Counted from the stretch's first letter, positions 8,838 through 16,889 are shown. The stretch: 64,000 bases of DNA from Magnetospirillum aberrantis SpK (GCF_011022235.1 NZ_JAAIYP010000044.1:155455-219454), one strand, 5' to 3'. Translations and numbers: made by a program. Notes: a model not told the origin generated them from the letters alone.

Positions 8838-10526
8838 TCAGACGCTCAGCGTTCTTGTGATTGGCTTCAATATATTTGCTCGAGCTCCTCCTGTCACATC
8901 GCGCAATACCTTGGAGGCACGAGAGGTAACTTTCCCGCTTTTCCCGCCTCCGGCAATGCCGCCATTTTTCGGGACAGTCGGCATATCCGTTTGACCGGCG
9001 GCAATGCCAACGGCGCCACCCAAACCACCAGGATTTCCTTCCTTGGTTCCTGGCTTCTTCTCCGGGTCCGGTTTGGAAACGGGCGCGGAAGCAGATGGCG
9101 GGCTCGCTGGCGGGACCGCTGGAGCAGAAGTCGGAACTGAAGCCGGTGCAGGTGTGGGCGCAGGGACCGGTTTTGGCGCGGTCTCCGGCTTTTTCTCCGC
9201 CTCCGCCGCCAACCCCGCCTTCTGCATCTGGGTGGCGAATTTGGCCGCCAGCCCGGGATTCTTCTCGCCCATGATCTCGTGCACGGCGGCGAGATAGGGC
9301 ATGGCCTCGGCACGGTTGCGGCCGATCTCGCCCTGGAAGTGGGTGATGGCGTCGGCGTAATCGCCCTTGCCCAGCAGCGCGTCGGCCATGGTGCCCGCCG
9401 CCCAGCGGTCGGCGCCCTGGGCGGACCCGAACGGGGTCTTGGGCGCGGCGGCGATCTTCTCCTCGTCGGTGGGTTCGCGAAAACCCTCGCCCAGGGGAGC
9501 AAGGCGGTAGGGCAGAATCTCGCCGGTGGCCTTGTGCAATTCGCGGCGCAGATCCTCGGCCTTCGTCCCGTCGATCTTTTGGAACCGCGCCAGCAAATCG
9601 GCAACGTCACCGCGCCCCTGGTCGCCGTAATCGTCGATGGCGCGTTTCAGCATGCGCGCCGTCTGGCTGGGATCGGAATCGCGGCCCAGCATTTCGGCAT
9701 AGGCCTGGTTGCCGTCAATGCCGTTCTGGTTGATGGTGTGGTTGGGGAAAGGGTCCGGCTTACCCGCAGGCGACGACGTGGCTCCCGCCGGATCGACGGC
9801 ATAGAGGACGCCCGGTATCCCTTCCCGGGGATTGCGGGGCGGAGGTGGCAGCGGAATGGTGGGCAGCCCCTGGCGCTTCAGTTCCTGATTCTTCTGGATG
9901 GCATCCCAGTTGTCCTGCACCCATTTCTTATACTCCGCCTGGTATTGATCCATCTGCTCTTGCGTCGGCCGGTGTTCGACAAAATGGTTGACGCCAAGGC
10001 CGGCCGGCGGCACCGGTTCACCGCCGGGAGGAACGGGCGACGGCAGACGCGGCTGTCCGGGGAACGGCTCCGGGTCCTCGCCGTCGCCGTCGCCATCGCC
10101 ATCGCCATCGCCGATGGCCTGCCACCATGCCGGCGGTTTCAGTGTGTTGGAATCGCCCGGATTGCGGCCGCCCACCTTGACTTCCCACGGGTCGCTGGGT
10201 TTGGCGCTTCCCTGCGGACCGGAACCGCCCAACAGGCTGCCGATCTTGCCGATGGTGGGACCACCCGGCTTGAGGAAGCCGTCCACCTCCAGCCCCTTGT
10301 CCTTCTGGAAGCTGCGGATGGCCTGATCCAGGTTGGAATTGTGCCAGCCGTTGGGGCCGTCATTGGTCAGCGGCTTGTAATAGCCGGAAGGGGAAAGGCG
10401 GCTATCGGATGTCAAACAGGGAAACCGGACATTGCCGCAGAAACGTGTTTCGGCAAAATTTGACCCATGGCGCTTGTTGGTGGTAGGGCGGGTGGGTGCG
10501 GGTACCCTACGGTGTTCTCCCCCCAA
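8838..10526 (-). pseudogene. Orphan effector core cassette without native N-terminus, different C-terminal tail
   Basis: Open frame of 562 codons whose residues from GYYKPLTNDGPNGWHNSN onward are almost identical to residue 83 onward of the 730-residue effector at 11024-13216. The first 82 residues of that protein are missing here; sequence upstream of 10387 is unrelated and only a TTG at 10526 opens the frame. The shared core ends at a Pro/Ala-rich linker (9162), after which the tail differs: a Gly/Lys-rich segment and SKVLRDVTGG, stopping at TGA 8838-8840. The frame then stays open for 33 codons, so the tail may be cut by a point mutation. Best read as a silent donor cassette or decayed copy. 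Expression as a protein is doubtful. Confidence 0.65.
9163..10387. repeat. Direct repeat copy A of the effector core (1225 bp)
   Basis: Nearly identical to 11754-12972 in the same orientation. Copy A is 6 bases longer because of an extra GCCATC-type unit in the Asp-Gly microsatellite (about 10080-10110). Both ends are abrupt: at 9163 both copies share GGGACCGGTTTTGGCG and then diverge, and at 10387 both share TAGCCGG and then diverge. I count only a handful of amino-acid changes across about 400 residues, so the duplication is recent or kept uniform by gene conversion. Confidence 0.9.
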
Positions 10527-10627
10527 TCAGCAGCCAGGCAATCCGCGACGATTGCACCTAACAAGGCACACCGCAATGAGAACCCGTTGCCAATGCCATG
10601 GAATTGAGATTTGCAGATACCCCCATC
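10388..10627. other. Non-coding junction upstream of copy A, possible insertion scar
   Basis: 240 bases between the abrupt end of the repeated core and the stop of the small membrane protein gene. No gene supported. The segment just outside the break differs entirely from the matching segment of copy B. It could be a remnant of a mobile element end, but no inverted terminal repeats or target duplications were identified. Confidence 0.35.
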
Positions 10628-10942
10628 TCATGCAGAGCCGGATAATGCAAAAAAAAACAGATAGACCACAGCGGGAAGTAGCACCAGTCCTAGAAACACA
10701 AATCGCCGCGATCTGGAACGCCACATGATACCAGAAGACACTAACAAGAGCGCGCCAGGAACTGCGAAGGTTAAAAAATAGGTCAATTTTGTTTCATAAT
10801 ACCAACCGCAAGGCTCGCACGGAAAACGAAAATCCTTCAGACTCCCCAAATAGGGGTCAACCGACATGCTGAGCAATGCCAGCCCCGCTGCCGCATGGAT
10901 CGCGACCCCGGCATATCGAGCTACTCCTTTCAACCATCTCAT
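10628..10942 (-). CDS. Small membrane protein, candidate immunity to the Tlde1-like effector
   Basis: 104 residues with three or four hydrophobic segments: about residues 10-27, 54-74 and 79-101, the last two separated by the basic turn WRSRSRRF. A short loop between the first two carries FPCEPCGWYYE, with two Cys. Base composition is lower in GC than neighbouring housekeeping genes. The start ATG at 10942 is 81 bases after the effector stop on the same strand. A membrane protein directly downstream of a peptidoglycan-targeting effector is the usual arrangement for an immunity gene, because the target lies in the periplasm. No family recognised. Confidence 0.6.
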   Translation of the reverse strand: MRWLKGVARYAGVAIHAAAGLALLSMSVDPYLGSLKDFRFPCEPCGWYYETKLTYFLTFAVPGALLLVSSGIMWRSRSRRFVFLGLVLLPAVVYLFFFALSGSA

Positions 10943-11023
10943 TTTGTTCTCAGTCGTTTGTGGTGCGGTCAGCAGCAGAGATTAAGTGACCGCACCACAC
11001 CCGTTCAATTCGAATCTGGGCGT

Positions 11024-13216
11024 CTATTCTCGATGATAATCGACGCGGACCTTTACGTCCTTTCCCATGCCCTTGAAGTAGTTTGCAAAATCCTCCATCT
11101 GATCGGTGAGGTCGATACAGCCAGCAGAACCTGGCGTTTTGCCGCCGTGTACAGAGAAACCGCCACGCCCCTTGGTATCAGTCCCCTCTCCTGGCTCAAG
11201 CCAAATACGAGTCTTGCCCCAAGAATCTTCCAGGCCCGGCCAACTGCTGCCTCCAAAGCGCCCCTTCAAGCGCTCCCACTCGGAGAGCTTGTCGATGTTC
11301 TGCAACTGGTCCTGCCTCAAAACCCACTCACCTTCGGGCAGAGGACCTTTGTCCTTTTCCCCCTGATGTTCCGCTCCCTGATATCCCGGACGGCCTGAAA
11401 CCGCCGGCCAACTCTTGACCACCTTGCCGTCTTCAATGGCCTTAAACTCCTTTCCGTCGAATTCAATGGTCACCGATGGATGAAGGTCGGGGGCTGGTTT
11501 CATCGGTCCGCCCGGAGCACCCGGCGGCGGGATCGGGCTGGGCTTCGCCACAGGGGGGATTGGCTGTGTGATGATCGGCCCGCCCTTTCCAGGCTCGGGT
11601 TTCCCTTGAACAGGCGGAGTGGTTTCCGGCGGAACCGGAGCCGGCTTGCTCTCTGTAGGCTGCGTGGCAGGCCGCGTCGGAGGAATTGGTTGCGGCTGAG
11701 GCGCCGGTTCGGGTTTTGGCAGCTCTGGGGCTGGAATCGGCGCCGGTTTGGGTGGGACCGGTTTTGGCGCGGTCTCCGGCTTTTTCTCCGCCTCCGCCGC
11801 CAACCCCGCCTTCTGCATCTGGGTGGCGAATTTGGCCGCCAGCCCGGGATTCTTCTCGCCCATGATCTCGTGCACGGCGGCGAGATAGGGCATGGCCTCG
11901 GCACGGTTGCGGCCGATCTCGCCCTGGAAGTGGGTGATGGCGTCGGCGTAATCGCCCTTGCCCAGCAGCGCGTCGGCCATGGTGCCCGCCGCCCAGCGGT
12001 CGGCGCCCTGGGCGGACCCGAACGGGGTCTTGGGCGCGGCGGCGATCTTCTCCTCTTCGGTGAGTTCGCGGAAACCCTCGCCCAAGGGGGCAAGGCGGTA
12101 GGGCAGAATCTCGCCGGTGGCCTTGTGCAATTCGCGGCGCAGATCCTCGGCCTTCGTTCCGTCGATCTTCTTGAACCGCGCCAGCAAATCGGCGACGTCA
12201 CCGCGCCCCTGGTCGCCGTAATCGTCGATGGCGCGTTTCAGCATGCGCGCGGTCTGGCTGGGGTCGGAATCGCGTCCCAGCATTTCGGCATAGGCCTGGT
12301 TGCCGTCGATGCCGTCCTGGTTGATGGTGTGGTTGGGGAAAGGGGCCGGCTTACCCGCAGGCGACGACGTGGCTCCCGCCGGATCGACGGCATAGAGGAC
12401 GCCCGGTATCCCTTCCCGGGGATTGCGGGGCGGAGGTGGCAGCGGAATGGTGGGCAGCCCCTGGCGCTTCAGTTCCTGATTCTTCTGGATGGCATCCCAG
12501 TTGTCCTGCACCCATTTCTTATACTCCGCCTGGTATTGATCCATCTGCTCTTGCGTCGGCCGGTGTTCGACAAAATGGTTGACGCCAAGGCCGGCCGGCG
12601 GCACCGGTTCACCGCCGGGAGGAACGGGCGACGGCAGACGCGGCTGTCCGGGGAACGGCTCCGGGTCCTCGCCGTCGCCGTCGCCATCGCCATCGCCGAT
12701 GGCCTGCCACCATGCCGGCGGTTTCAGTGTCTTGGGATCGCCCGGATTGCGGCCGCCCACCTTGACTTCCCACGGGTCGCTGGGTTTGGCGCTTCCCTGC
12801 GGACCGGAACCGCCCAACAGGCTGCCGATCTTGCCGATGGTGGGACCGTTCGGCTTGAGGAAGCCGTCCACCTCCAGCCCCTTGTCCTTCTGGAAGCTGC
12901 GGATGGCCTCGTCCAGGTTGGAATTGTGCCAGCCGTTGGGGCCGTCATTGGTCAGCGGCTTGTAATAGCCGGCGTCGCCCAGGAGGGTTTCCACCTTGGC
13001 GACGTCGGGGCGGAAATTGTCGGCACCGCTGCGGCCGACGCTGCCGTGCAAGGTGAACGGGCTGGGGCCGAACAGGTCCTCGATCAGAGCGCCGTCCTTC
13101 CACGCCTTCTGGAAGGTGGGCATGGCGGGATCGTCCTCGGCCGAGGCGCCGGCCCCCAGCGACGCGGTCGGCCGTTTCGGTCGCGTGGTGAAGAAGGATT
13201 GGATGTCTTCGAACAT
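11024..13216 (-). CDS. Putative antibacterial effector with peptidoglycan-binding-like N-terminus and Tlde1-like (DUF2778) C-terminus
   Basis: 730 residues, no signal peptide. Residues about 60-135 resemble a peptidoglycan-binding domain (VAKVETLLGDAGYYKP, then LDEAIRSFQKDKGLEVDG). A Gly/Asp microsatellite and a helical core follow (QEQMDQYQAEYKKWVQDNW; a region with a TPR-like look near ALLGKGDYADAITHFQGEIG). Residues about 470-580 are a Pro-rich linker. Residues 582-730 match the L,D-transpeptidase-like Tlde1/DUF2778 domain: SVHGG (His690) and GSAGCIDL (Cys700), ten residues apart. In that family this pair cuts or exchanges peptidoglycan stem peptides in rival cells. The export route is not shown here; no VgrG, PAAR or Hcp gene is in the window. 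The start is ATG 13216 with AAGGAGCG upstream. Confidence 0.8.
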   Translation of the reverse strand: MFEDIQSFFTTRPKRPTASLGAGASAEDDPAMPTFQKAWKDGALIEDLFGPSPFTLHGSVGRSGADNFRPDVAKVETLLGDAGYYKPLTNDGPNGWHNSNLDEAIRSFQKDKGLEVDGFLKPNGPTIGKIGSLLGGSGPQGSAKPSDPWEVKVGGRNPGDPKTLKPPAWWQAIGDGDGDGDGEDPEPFPGQPRLPSPVPPGGEPVPPAGLGVNHFVEHRPTQEQMDQYQAEYKKWVQDNWDAIQKNQELKRQGLPTIPLPPPPRNPREGIPGVLYAVDPAGATSSPAGKPAPFPNHTINQDGIDGNQAYAEMLGRDSDPSQTARMLKRAIDDYGDQGRGDVADLLARFKKIDGTKAEDLRRELHKATGEILPYRLAPLGEGFRELTEEEKIAAAPKTPFGSAQGADRWAAGTMADALLGKGDYADAITHFQGEIGRNRAEAMPYLAAVHEIMGEKNPGLAAKFATQMQKAGLAAEAEKKPETAPKPVPPKPAPIPAPELPKPEPAPQPQPIPPTRPATQPTESKPAPVPPETTPPVQGKPEPGKGGPIITQPIPPVAKPSPIPPPGAPGGPMKPAPDLHPSVTIEFDGKEFKAIEDGKVVKSWPAVSGRPGYQGAEHQGEKDKGPLPEGEWVLRQDQLQNIDKLSEWERLKGRFGGSSWPGLEDSWGKTRIWLEPGEGTDTKGRGGFSVHGGKTPGSAGCIDLTDQMEDFANYFKGMGKDVKVRVDYHRE
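11754..12972. repeat. Direct repeat copy B of the effector core (1219 bp)
   Basis: The intact-gene copy matching 9163-10387. It encodes residues about 83-488 of the effector. Left and right borders fall exactly at the start of the Pro-rich linker and at GYYKP in the peptidoglycan-binding-like domain, so the repeated unit is the core without head or toxic tail. Confidence 0.9.
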
Positions 13217-13293
13217 CGGTCACGCTCCTTTCAAACAAGCACGAAAAAGCCCAGGGCCGTTGCCGGCGCCGGGCGGATTGCGGGCATGAAAAA

Positions 13294-13319
13294 GCCCGGA
13301 CGGCGGAAACCGTTCGGGC
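13294..13319 (-). terminator. Intrinsic terminator reading leftward
   Basis: On the minus strand GCCCGAACGG and CCGTCCGGGC pair around a six-base loop (one internal mismatch-type pair) and are followed by TTTTTC. It would stop transcripts coming from the right before the effector gene, insulating that locus. Confidence 0.7.
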
Positions 13320-13538
13320 GTGGCTGTGGGGTTGATGACCTCAAGATAGCAAAGTGGCGACCACCCCGTCAATCACGTTTTGTTCTTGCATGAGCGTTAG
13401 GCCGCAGCCCCGGCCGCCCGAAGAAGCGGGGAAGGTCCGGTAAGAGGAATTGGTACCGACCGATAGGGTGGCTGAAATGGGCGCGATGCGGAATGGGGCA
13501 AAAGGGCCGCCAAGCGGAAACCTTCGCCCCCGGCGACG

Positions 13539-13568
13539 TTGAAATCGGCCATAGGAAAGCGCTATAGT
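13539..13568 (+). promoter_or_regulatory. Sigma-70-type promoter of the copG/parE pair
   Basis: TTGAAA at 13539-13544 and TATAGT at 13563-13568 with an 18-base spacer, 32 bases before the GTG start of the antitoxin. The -10 element overlaps the palindrome at 13566-13594. Confidence 0.55.
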
Positions 13569-13594
13569 GCTCCAAGGTAACACCTAGGAGCACT
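13566..13594. promoter_or_regulatory. Palindromic operator of the toxin-antitoxin pair
   Basis: AGTGCTCCAAGGT (13566-13578) and ACCTAGGAGCACT (13582-13594) are inverted repeats with 12 of 13 bases matching around AAC. It covers the end of the -10 element, the likely transcription start and the AGGAG ribosome binding site, an ideal position for autorepression by the RHH antitoxin. Confidence 0.65.
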
Positions 13595-13599
13595 GCATT

Positions 13600-13881
13600 G
13601 TGGCAGCATCCACGACAAGCCTGAAACTCGACGACGAGATAAAGGGCAAGGTGCAGAGGCTGGCTGTCGCTCAACGCCGTTCGCCGCACTGGATCATGCG
13701 CGAAGCCATCGCGCAATACGTTGAACGCGAGGAAAAGCGCGAACAGTTTCGCCAATCAGCCATCGCCGCCTGGAGCGATTATCAAACGACCGGCTTGCAT
13801 ATCACGGCCACCGAAGCCGATGCTTGGCTTGCCAAGCTTGAAGCAGGCGAGGACGTTGAGCCCCCTGAATGCCACGGCTGA
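13600..13881 (+). CDS. CopG/RHH-family antitoxin
   Basis: 93 residues. The N-terminal ribbon-helix-helix has a TTSLKLDDEIKGKVQRLA strand-helix followed by RRSPHWIMREAIAQYVE, the typical DNA-binding pattern of CopG/ParD-like antitoxins. The C-terminal half, with ATEADAWLAKLEAGED, would bind and neutralise the toxin. GTG start at 13600; AGGAG lies 8 bases before it inside the palindrome. Its end overlaps the toxin gene by 13 bases, so the two are translationally coupled. Confidence 0.88.
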   Translation: MAASTTSLKLDDEIKGKVQRLAVAQRRSPHWIMREAIAQYVEREEKREQFRQSAIAAWSDYQTTGLHITATEADAWLAKLEAGEDVEPPECHG

Positions 13882-14159
13882 TCTGGTCGCCTCTGGCGGT
13901 ACAGGACGTGGCACGGTTGCACGCGTTTCTACGGCCGAAAAGCCAAGCGGCCGCGTCTCGGGCGGTGCGGGCGATCCGCGACAGCGTGAAAATATTGGCG
14001 GCGCAGCCTGAAATCGGCCGACCCGTTGACGATATGGAGCCGCAATTCCGTGATTGGCTGATTGAGTTCGGCGATGGCGGCTACGTTGCGCGGTATCATT
14101 ACGATGGGCGCGATGTTGTCGTTCTGACCGTGCGCCATACAAAGGAAGCTGGATTCTAA
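13869..14159 (+). CDS. ParE/RelE-family toxin
   Basis: 96 residues. It opens with PRLIWSPLAVQDVARLHAFL, the first strand and helices of ParE-type toxins, then IRDSVKILAAQPEIGRPVDD and ends RYHYDGRDVVVLTVRHTKE, the usual C-terminal strands. ParE members poison DNA gyrase and RelE members cut mRNA; sequence alone favours ParE because the antitoxin is RHH and the RelE catalytic pattern is not evident. Overlaps the antitoxin gene by 13 bases. Confidence 0.88.
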   Translation: MPRLIWSPLAVQDVARLHAFLRPKSQAAASRAVRAIRDSVKILAAQPEIGRPVDDMEPQFRDWLIEFGDGGYVARYHYDGRDVVVLTVRHTKEAGF

Positions 14160-14474
14160 AGCTGTGATGGGCGTGCGGCATTTATAGCGCATCGACCTTG
14201 GGGCAAAAAATCTGAACCAACGTCTGCATTCGAGTGCCGGGATCCTGCTCTCGAGCGGCCGACATGGGCGCAAAGGGACCATTCGTTCGCGCCAATGCCC
14301 AAATACATGGCTGGCCGGGCCAAGCCCGGCCATGACGTTTATGGGCTCGAAGATTTCTTCGCAGGTTGAAAGCGTCAAAAAGCGAGAAGGCGCATCACTC
14401 TCGCAAGGCGCCCTCCACACTTATTGTAAACCCCTGGGCCAAACGGTCGGGGGCTTTGGCGATGTCGTGGTGTT
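14160..14474. other. Gene-free stretch, 315 bases, with a palindrome
   Basis: Between the convergent toxin gene and map. The only structure seen is the GC-rich palindrome at 14312-14332. No gene supported. Confidence 0.5.
14312..14332. repeat. REP-like GC-rich palindrome
   Basis: TGGCCGGGC, a CAA loop, GCCCGGCCA: nine-base perfect arms. No T-run. Its position between convergent genes fits a transcript-end hairpin or an interspersed REP element. Confidence 0.6.
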
Positions 14475-15272
14475 TCAGGCCGACGGGAAGAACACGCCGC
14501 CCGGCGACAGGGTGAAAATCTCGCAGCCCTGGGCGGTGACGCCGATGGAATGCTCGAACTGCGCCGACAGGGATTTGTCCTTGGTGACCGCGGTCCAGCC
14601 ATCCGACAAAATCTTGGTGTCGGCCTTGCCGGCGTTGACCATCGGCTCGATGGTGAAGAACATGCCTTCCTTCAGCACCAGACCATGGCCGGGGCGGCCG
14701 TAATGCATGACGTTGGGCGGTTCGTGGAAGATACGGCCCAGCCCATGGCCGCAGAAATCGCGCACCACGGAAAAACGCTGCTTCTCGACAAAGGATTGAA
14801 TGGCCCAGCCGATGTCGCCCAAGGTGGCGCCGGGACGCACCACCTCGATGCCGCGCATCAAGGCCTCGTGCGTGACCTCGACCAGCCGCTTGGCCTTCAC
14901 GCCGGGCTTTCCCACATAATACATGCGGCTGGAATCGCCGTGCCAGCCATCGACGATGGGGGTGACGTCGATGTTGACGATGTCGCCGTCCTCCAACTTC
15001 TTGTCGCTGGGGATGCCGTGGCACACCACGTGGTTGACCGAGGTGCAGATGGATTTCGGGTAGCCGCGATAGTTCAGCGGCGCCGAGATGCCGCCGCGTT
15101 CGGCGATGAACTCCGAACACAGCCGGTCCAACTCGCCGGTGGTGACGCCGGGCACCACGTGGGGGCCGATGAAGTCCAAGGTTTCCGCGGCCAAACGGCC
15201 GGCCTTGCGCATGCCTTCGAAATCTTCGAGACCATGCAGCGGGATGCGCCCCGCCTCGCGCTCACTTTCCAT
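14475..15272 (-). CDS. map: Type I methionine aminopeptidase
   Basis: 265 residues, usual length. Removes the initiator Met from new proteins. The two-metal site is visible: NIDVTPIVDGWHGDSSRMYY (two Asp ligands), GHGLGRIFHEPPNV (His), FFTIEPMV (Glu) and the last Glu in GCEIFTL. Substrate His is in NHVVCHGIPSD. It is the last of three minus-strand genes with sfsA and a methyltransferase (5- and 4-base gaps). Confidence 0.96.
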   Translation of the reverse strand: MESEREAGRIPLHGLEDFEGMRKAGRLAAETLDFIGPHVVPGVTTGELDRLCSEFIAERGGISAPLNYRGYPKSICTSVNHVVCHGIPSDKKLEDGDIVNIDVTPIVDGWHGDSSRMYYVGKPGVKAKRLVEVTHEALMRGIEVVRPGATLGDIGWAIQSFVEKQRFSVVRDFCGHGLGRIFHEPPNVMHYGRPGHGLVLKEGMFFTIEPMVNAGKADTKILSDGWTAVTKDKSLSAQFEHSIGVTAQGCEIFTLSPGGVFFPSA

Positions 15273-15277
15273 ATGCC

Positions 15278-15991
15278 TCAGTTCCCAAGGCCGCCCAGGT
15301 CGATGGGCAGCCGTTCCTTGATGGTGATTCCGTCCAATGTCATGGAACAGGTATAGCAGATTGCCTCGACGCCGTCGCCCTTGGCTGCCCGCAGACCTTC
15401 GGCATAGGTCGGATCGATGTCAGCCGCCGGGCGGAACCCAATGCAATCCTCGCGCTGGACCAGATAAAGCATGACGGCACGGGCGCCCAACGCCACCTGG
15501 TCGCGCAGTTCCAACAGGTGCTTGGCCCCGCGTGCGGTGACGGCGTCGGGGAACTCCGCCCAATCTCCCCGTTTCAGGTGGACGTTCTTGACTTCAACGT
15601 AGCAAGGCGGCCGGTCGGGCGCTTCCAGCAACAGGTCGATCCGCGAATTGCGGCCGTACTTCACCTCGCGCCGCAGGGTGGCATAGCCGGCCAGTTCGGG
15701 AATTCTTCCCTCTGTCACGCCTTCGGCGGCGACCAGGTTGGGCCATGCGGTGTTGACGCCGACCAAGGCACCATCGACGCGGCACAATTCCCAGCTCCAG
15801 GCCAACTTGCGCGTCGGGCTGTTGGCCGGCGACAGCCACACCTCGATTCCCGGCGTGCTGGTGCCCAGCATGGCGCCGGAATTGGCCAGATGGGCGGTGA
15901 CCTCCTGGCCGTCGTCAAGACGGATGTCGGCCAGGAAGCGTTTGTAGCGGCGGATCAGGGTGCCGTGCACCAGGGGATGGGCGAAACGCAT
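15278..15991 (-). CDS. sfsA: SfsA family protein (DNA/RNA nuclease)
   Basis: 237 residues. It has the SfsA pattern: an N-terminal OB-like part (LIRRYKRFLADIRLDDG, AHLANSGAML) and a C-terminal nuclease-like part (SRIDLLLE, CYVEVKNVHLKRG, FPDAVTARGAKHLLEL). The Asp in SRIDLLLE and EVK form a PD-(D/E)XK-like core. SfsA was first linked to maltose metabolism in E. coli and is now annotated as a nuclease; its biological role is unsettled. Confidence 0.93.
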   Translation of the reverse strand: MRFAHPLVHGTLIRRYKRFLADIRLDDGQEVTAHLANSGAMLGTSTPGIEVWLSPANSPTRKLAWSWELCRVDGALVGVNTAWPNLVAAEGVTEGRIPELAGYATLRREVKYGRNSRIDLLLEAPDRPPCYVEVKNVHLKRGDWAEFPDAVTARGAKHLLELRDQVALGARAVMLYLVQREDCIGFRPAADIDPTYAEGLRAAKGDGVEAICYTCSMTLDGITIKERLPIDLGGLGN

Positions 15992-15995
15992 GGGG

Positions 15996-16889
15996 TCAGT
16001 CGAAGCTGGGCTGGCACAATTCCTGAACCAGCGAGCGCTGGCCGGAACCGGGGGGCAATGGCTGCGGCTGGCTGGAATGCGGGGTCCAGGCGGTCATGGT
16101 CAGCACCTGGAAGGTGGCGGGAACGCGCCCGTCGCCGTCGCCGAATTGGGTGATATAGCGTTCCAGTCCGTGCAGAAGGGTGCGGCGCCGGGTCATGCCC
16201 TTGCGCTGCTCGGCGACGGCGTTGGCTTCGCCCATGCCGCGCAGGTCGGCCAACAGCCGCATGGGATCGCCATAGGAAACGTCGATGTCGTCGCAATCCA
16301 CCACCGGCAGGGCGAAGCCGGCGCGTTGCAACAGCCCGCCCAGGTCGCGCAGGTCGGCGAAGGGCGAGACGCGGGGGCTCATGCCCCCTTCCTCGGCGAT
16401 TTCGCCTTCGGCCAGCGATTGCCGCAGTTCCTTGAGCGTCTCGCCGCCCAGCATGGCGCCCAGGAACAAGCCGTCGGGTTTCAGGACCCGACGGATTTGC
16501 ACCAAGGTTCCGGGCAGGTCGTTGACCCAATGTAGCGACAGGCACGAAATCACCAGATCGAAGCTGGCGTCGGCGAAAGGCAGCCATTCCTCGTCCGCCG
16601 CCAGGGTCGGGTGGCCGTTGGCGCGTGCACGCGCCGCCATGGCCGGACTGAGGTCGCATTGCACCAGCGTCTCGATGCCGCCCCGCCCGCCCAGGGTGTC
16701 GGCGATCTCGCCGGTGTGGCAGCCAAGGTCGAGGGCCAGCGGAAAGCGATGGGTGACGTCGCTCAGGCGGTCGGCCAAACGCTCCGCCACCTCGCGGACC
16801 AGGAAATCGTGGGCGGCGAAACGGTCGGCGGCACGGTCACGGCGCTTGCGCAGCAACGAGCGGTCGAAGATTCTGATGGGGTCGGGCAT
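15996..16889 (-). CDS. NDUFAF5/BioC-like SAM-dependent methyltransferase
   Basis: 297 residues from the ATG at 16889. Upstream in-frame residues read through the promoter gap and were excluded. The Rossmann SAM site is LALDLGCHTGEIADTLG, followed by CDLSPAMAARARANG, LPFADASFDLVISCLSLHWVNDLPGTL and the LKPDGLFLGAMLGGETLKELR stretch. That last stretch is typical of alphaproteobacterial relatives of mitochondrial NDUFAF5, a complex I assembly factor, and less like BioC. It is first in the run with sfsA and map, and diverges from comF with 45 bases between starts. Confidence 0.82.
   Translation of the reverse strand: MPDPIRIFDRSLLRKRRDRAADRFAAHDFLVREVAERLADRLSDVTHRFPLALDLGCHTGEIADTLGGRGGIETLVQCDLSPAMAARARANGHPTLAADEEWLPFADASFDLVISCLSLHWVNDLPGTLVQIRRVLKPDGLFLGAMLGGETLKELRQSLAEGEIAEEGGMSPRVSPFADLRDLGGLLQRAGFALPVVDCDDIDVSYGDPMRLLADLRGMGEANAVAEQRKGMTRRRTLLHGLERYITQFGDGDGRVPATFQVLTMTAWTPHSSQPQPLPPGSGQRSLVQELCQPSFD

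Larger units (their letters stand above)
13219..13599. other. Intergenic region with terminator and toxin-antitoxin promoter
   Basis: No gene supported in these 381 bases. It holds the ribosome binding site of the minus-strand effector at its left edge, a minus-strand terminator at 13294-13319, and the promoter and operator of the plus-strand toxin-antitoxin pair at its right edge. Confidence 0.5.

Noticed and set aside
10080..10110. Tandem GCCATC/GCCGTC units as a possible CRISPR or regulatory repeat
   Set aside because: They are in-frame Asp-Gly codons of the effector core, a coding microsatellite, present in both copies.
11480..13393. 637-residue plus-strand open frame
   Set aside because: Antisense to the effector gene; Arg-rich, no RBS, no domain.
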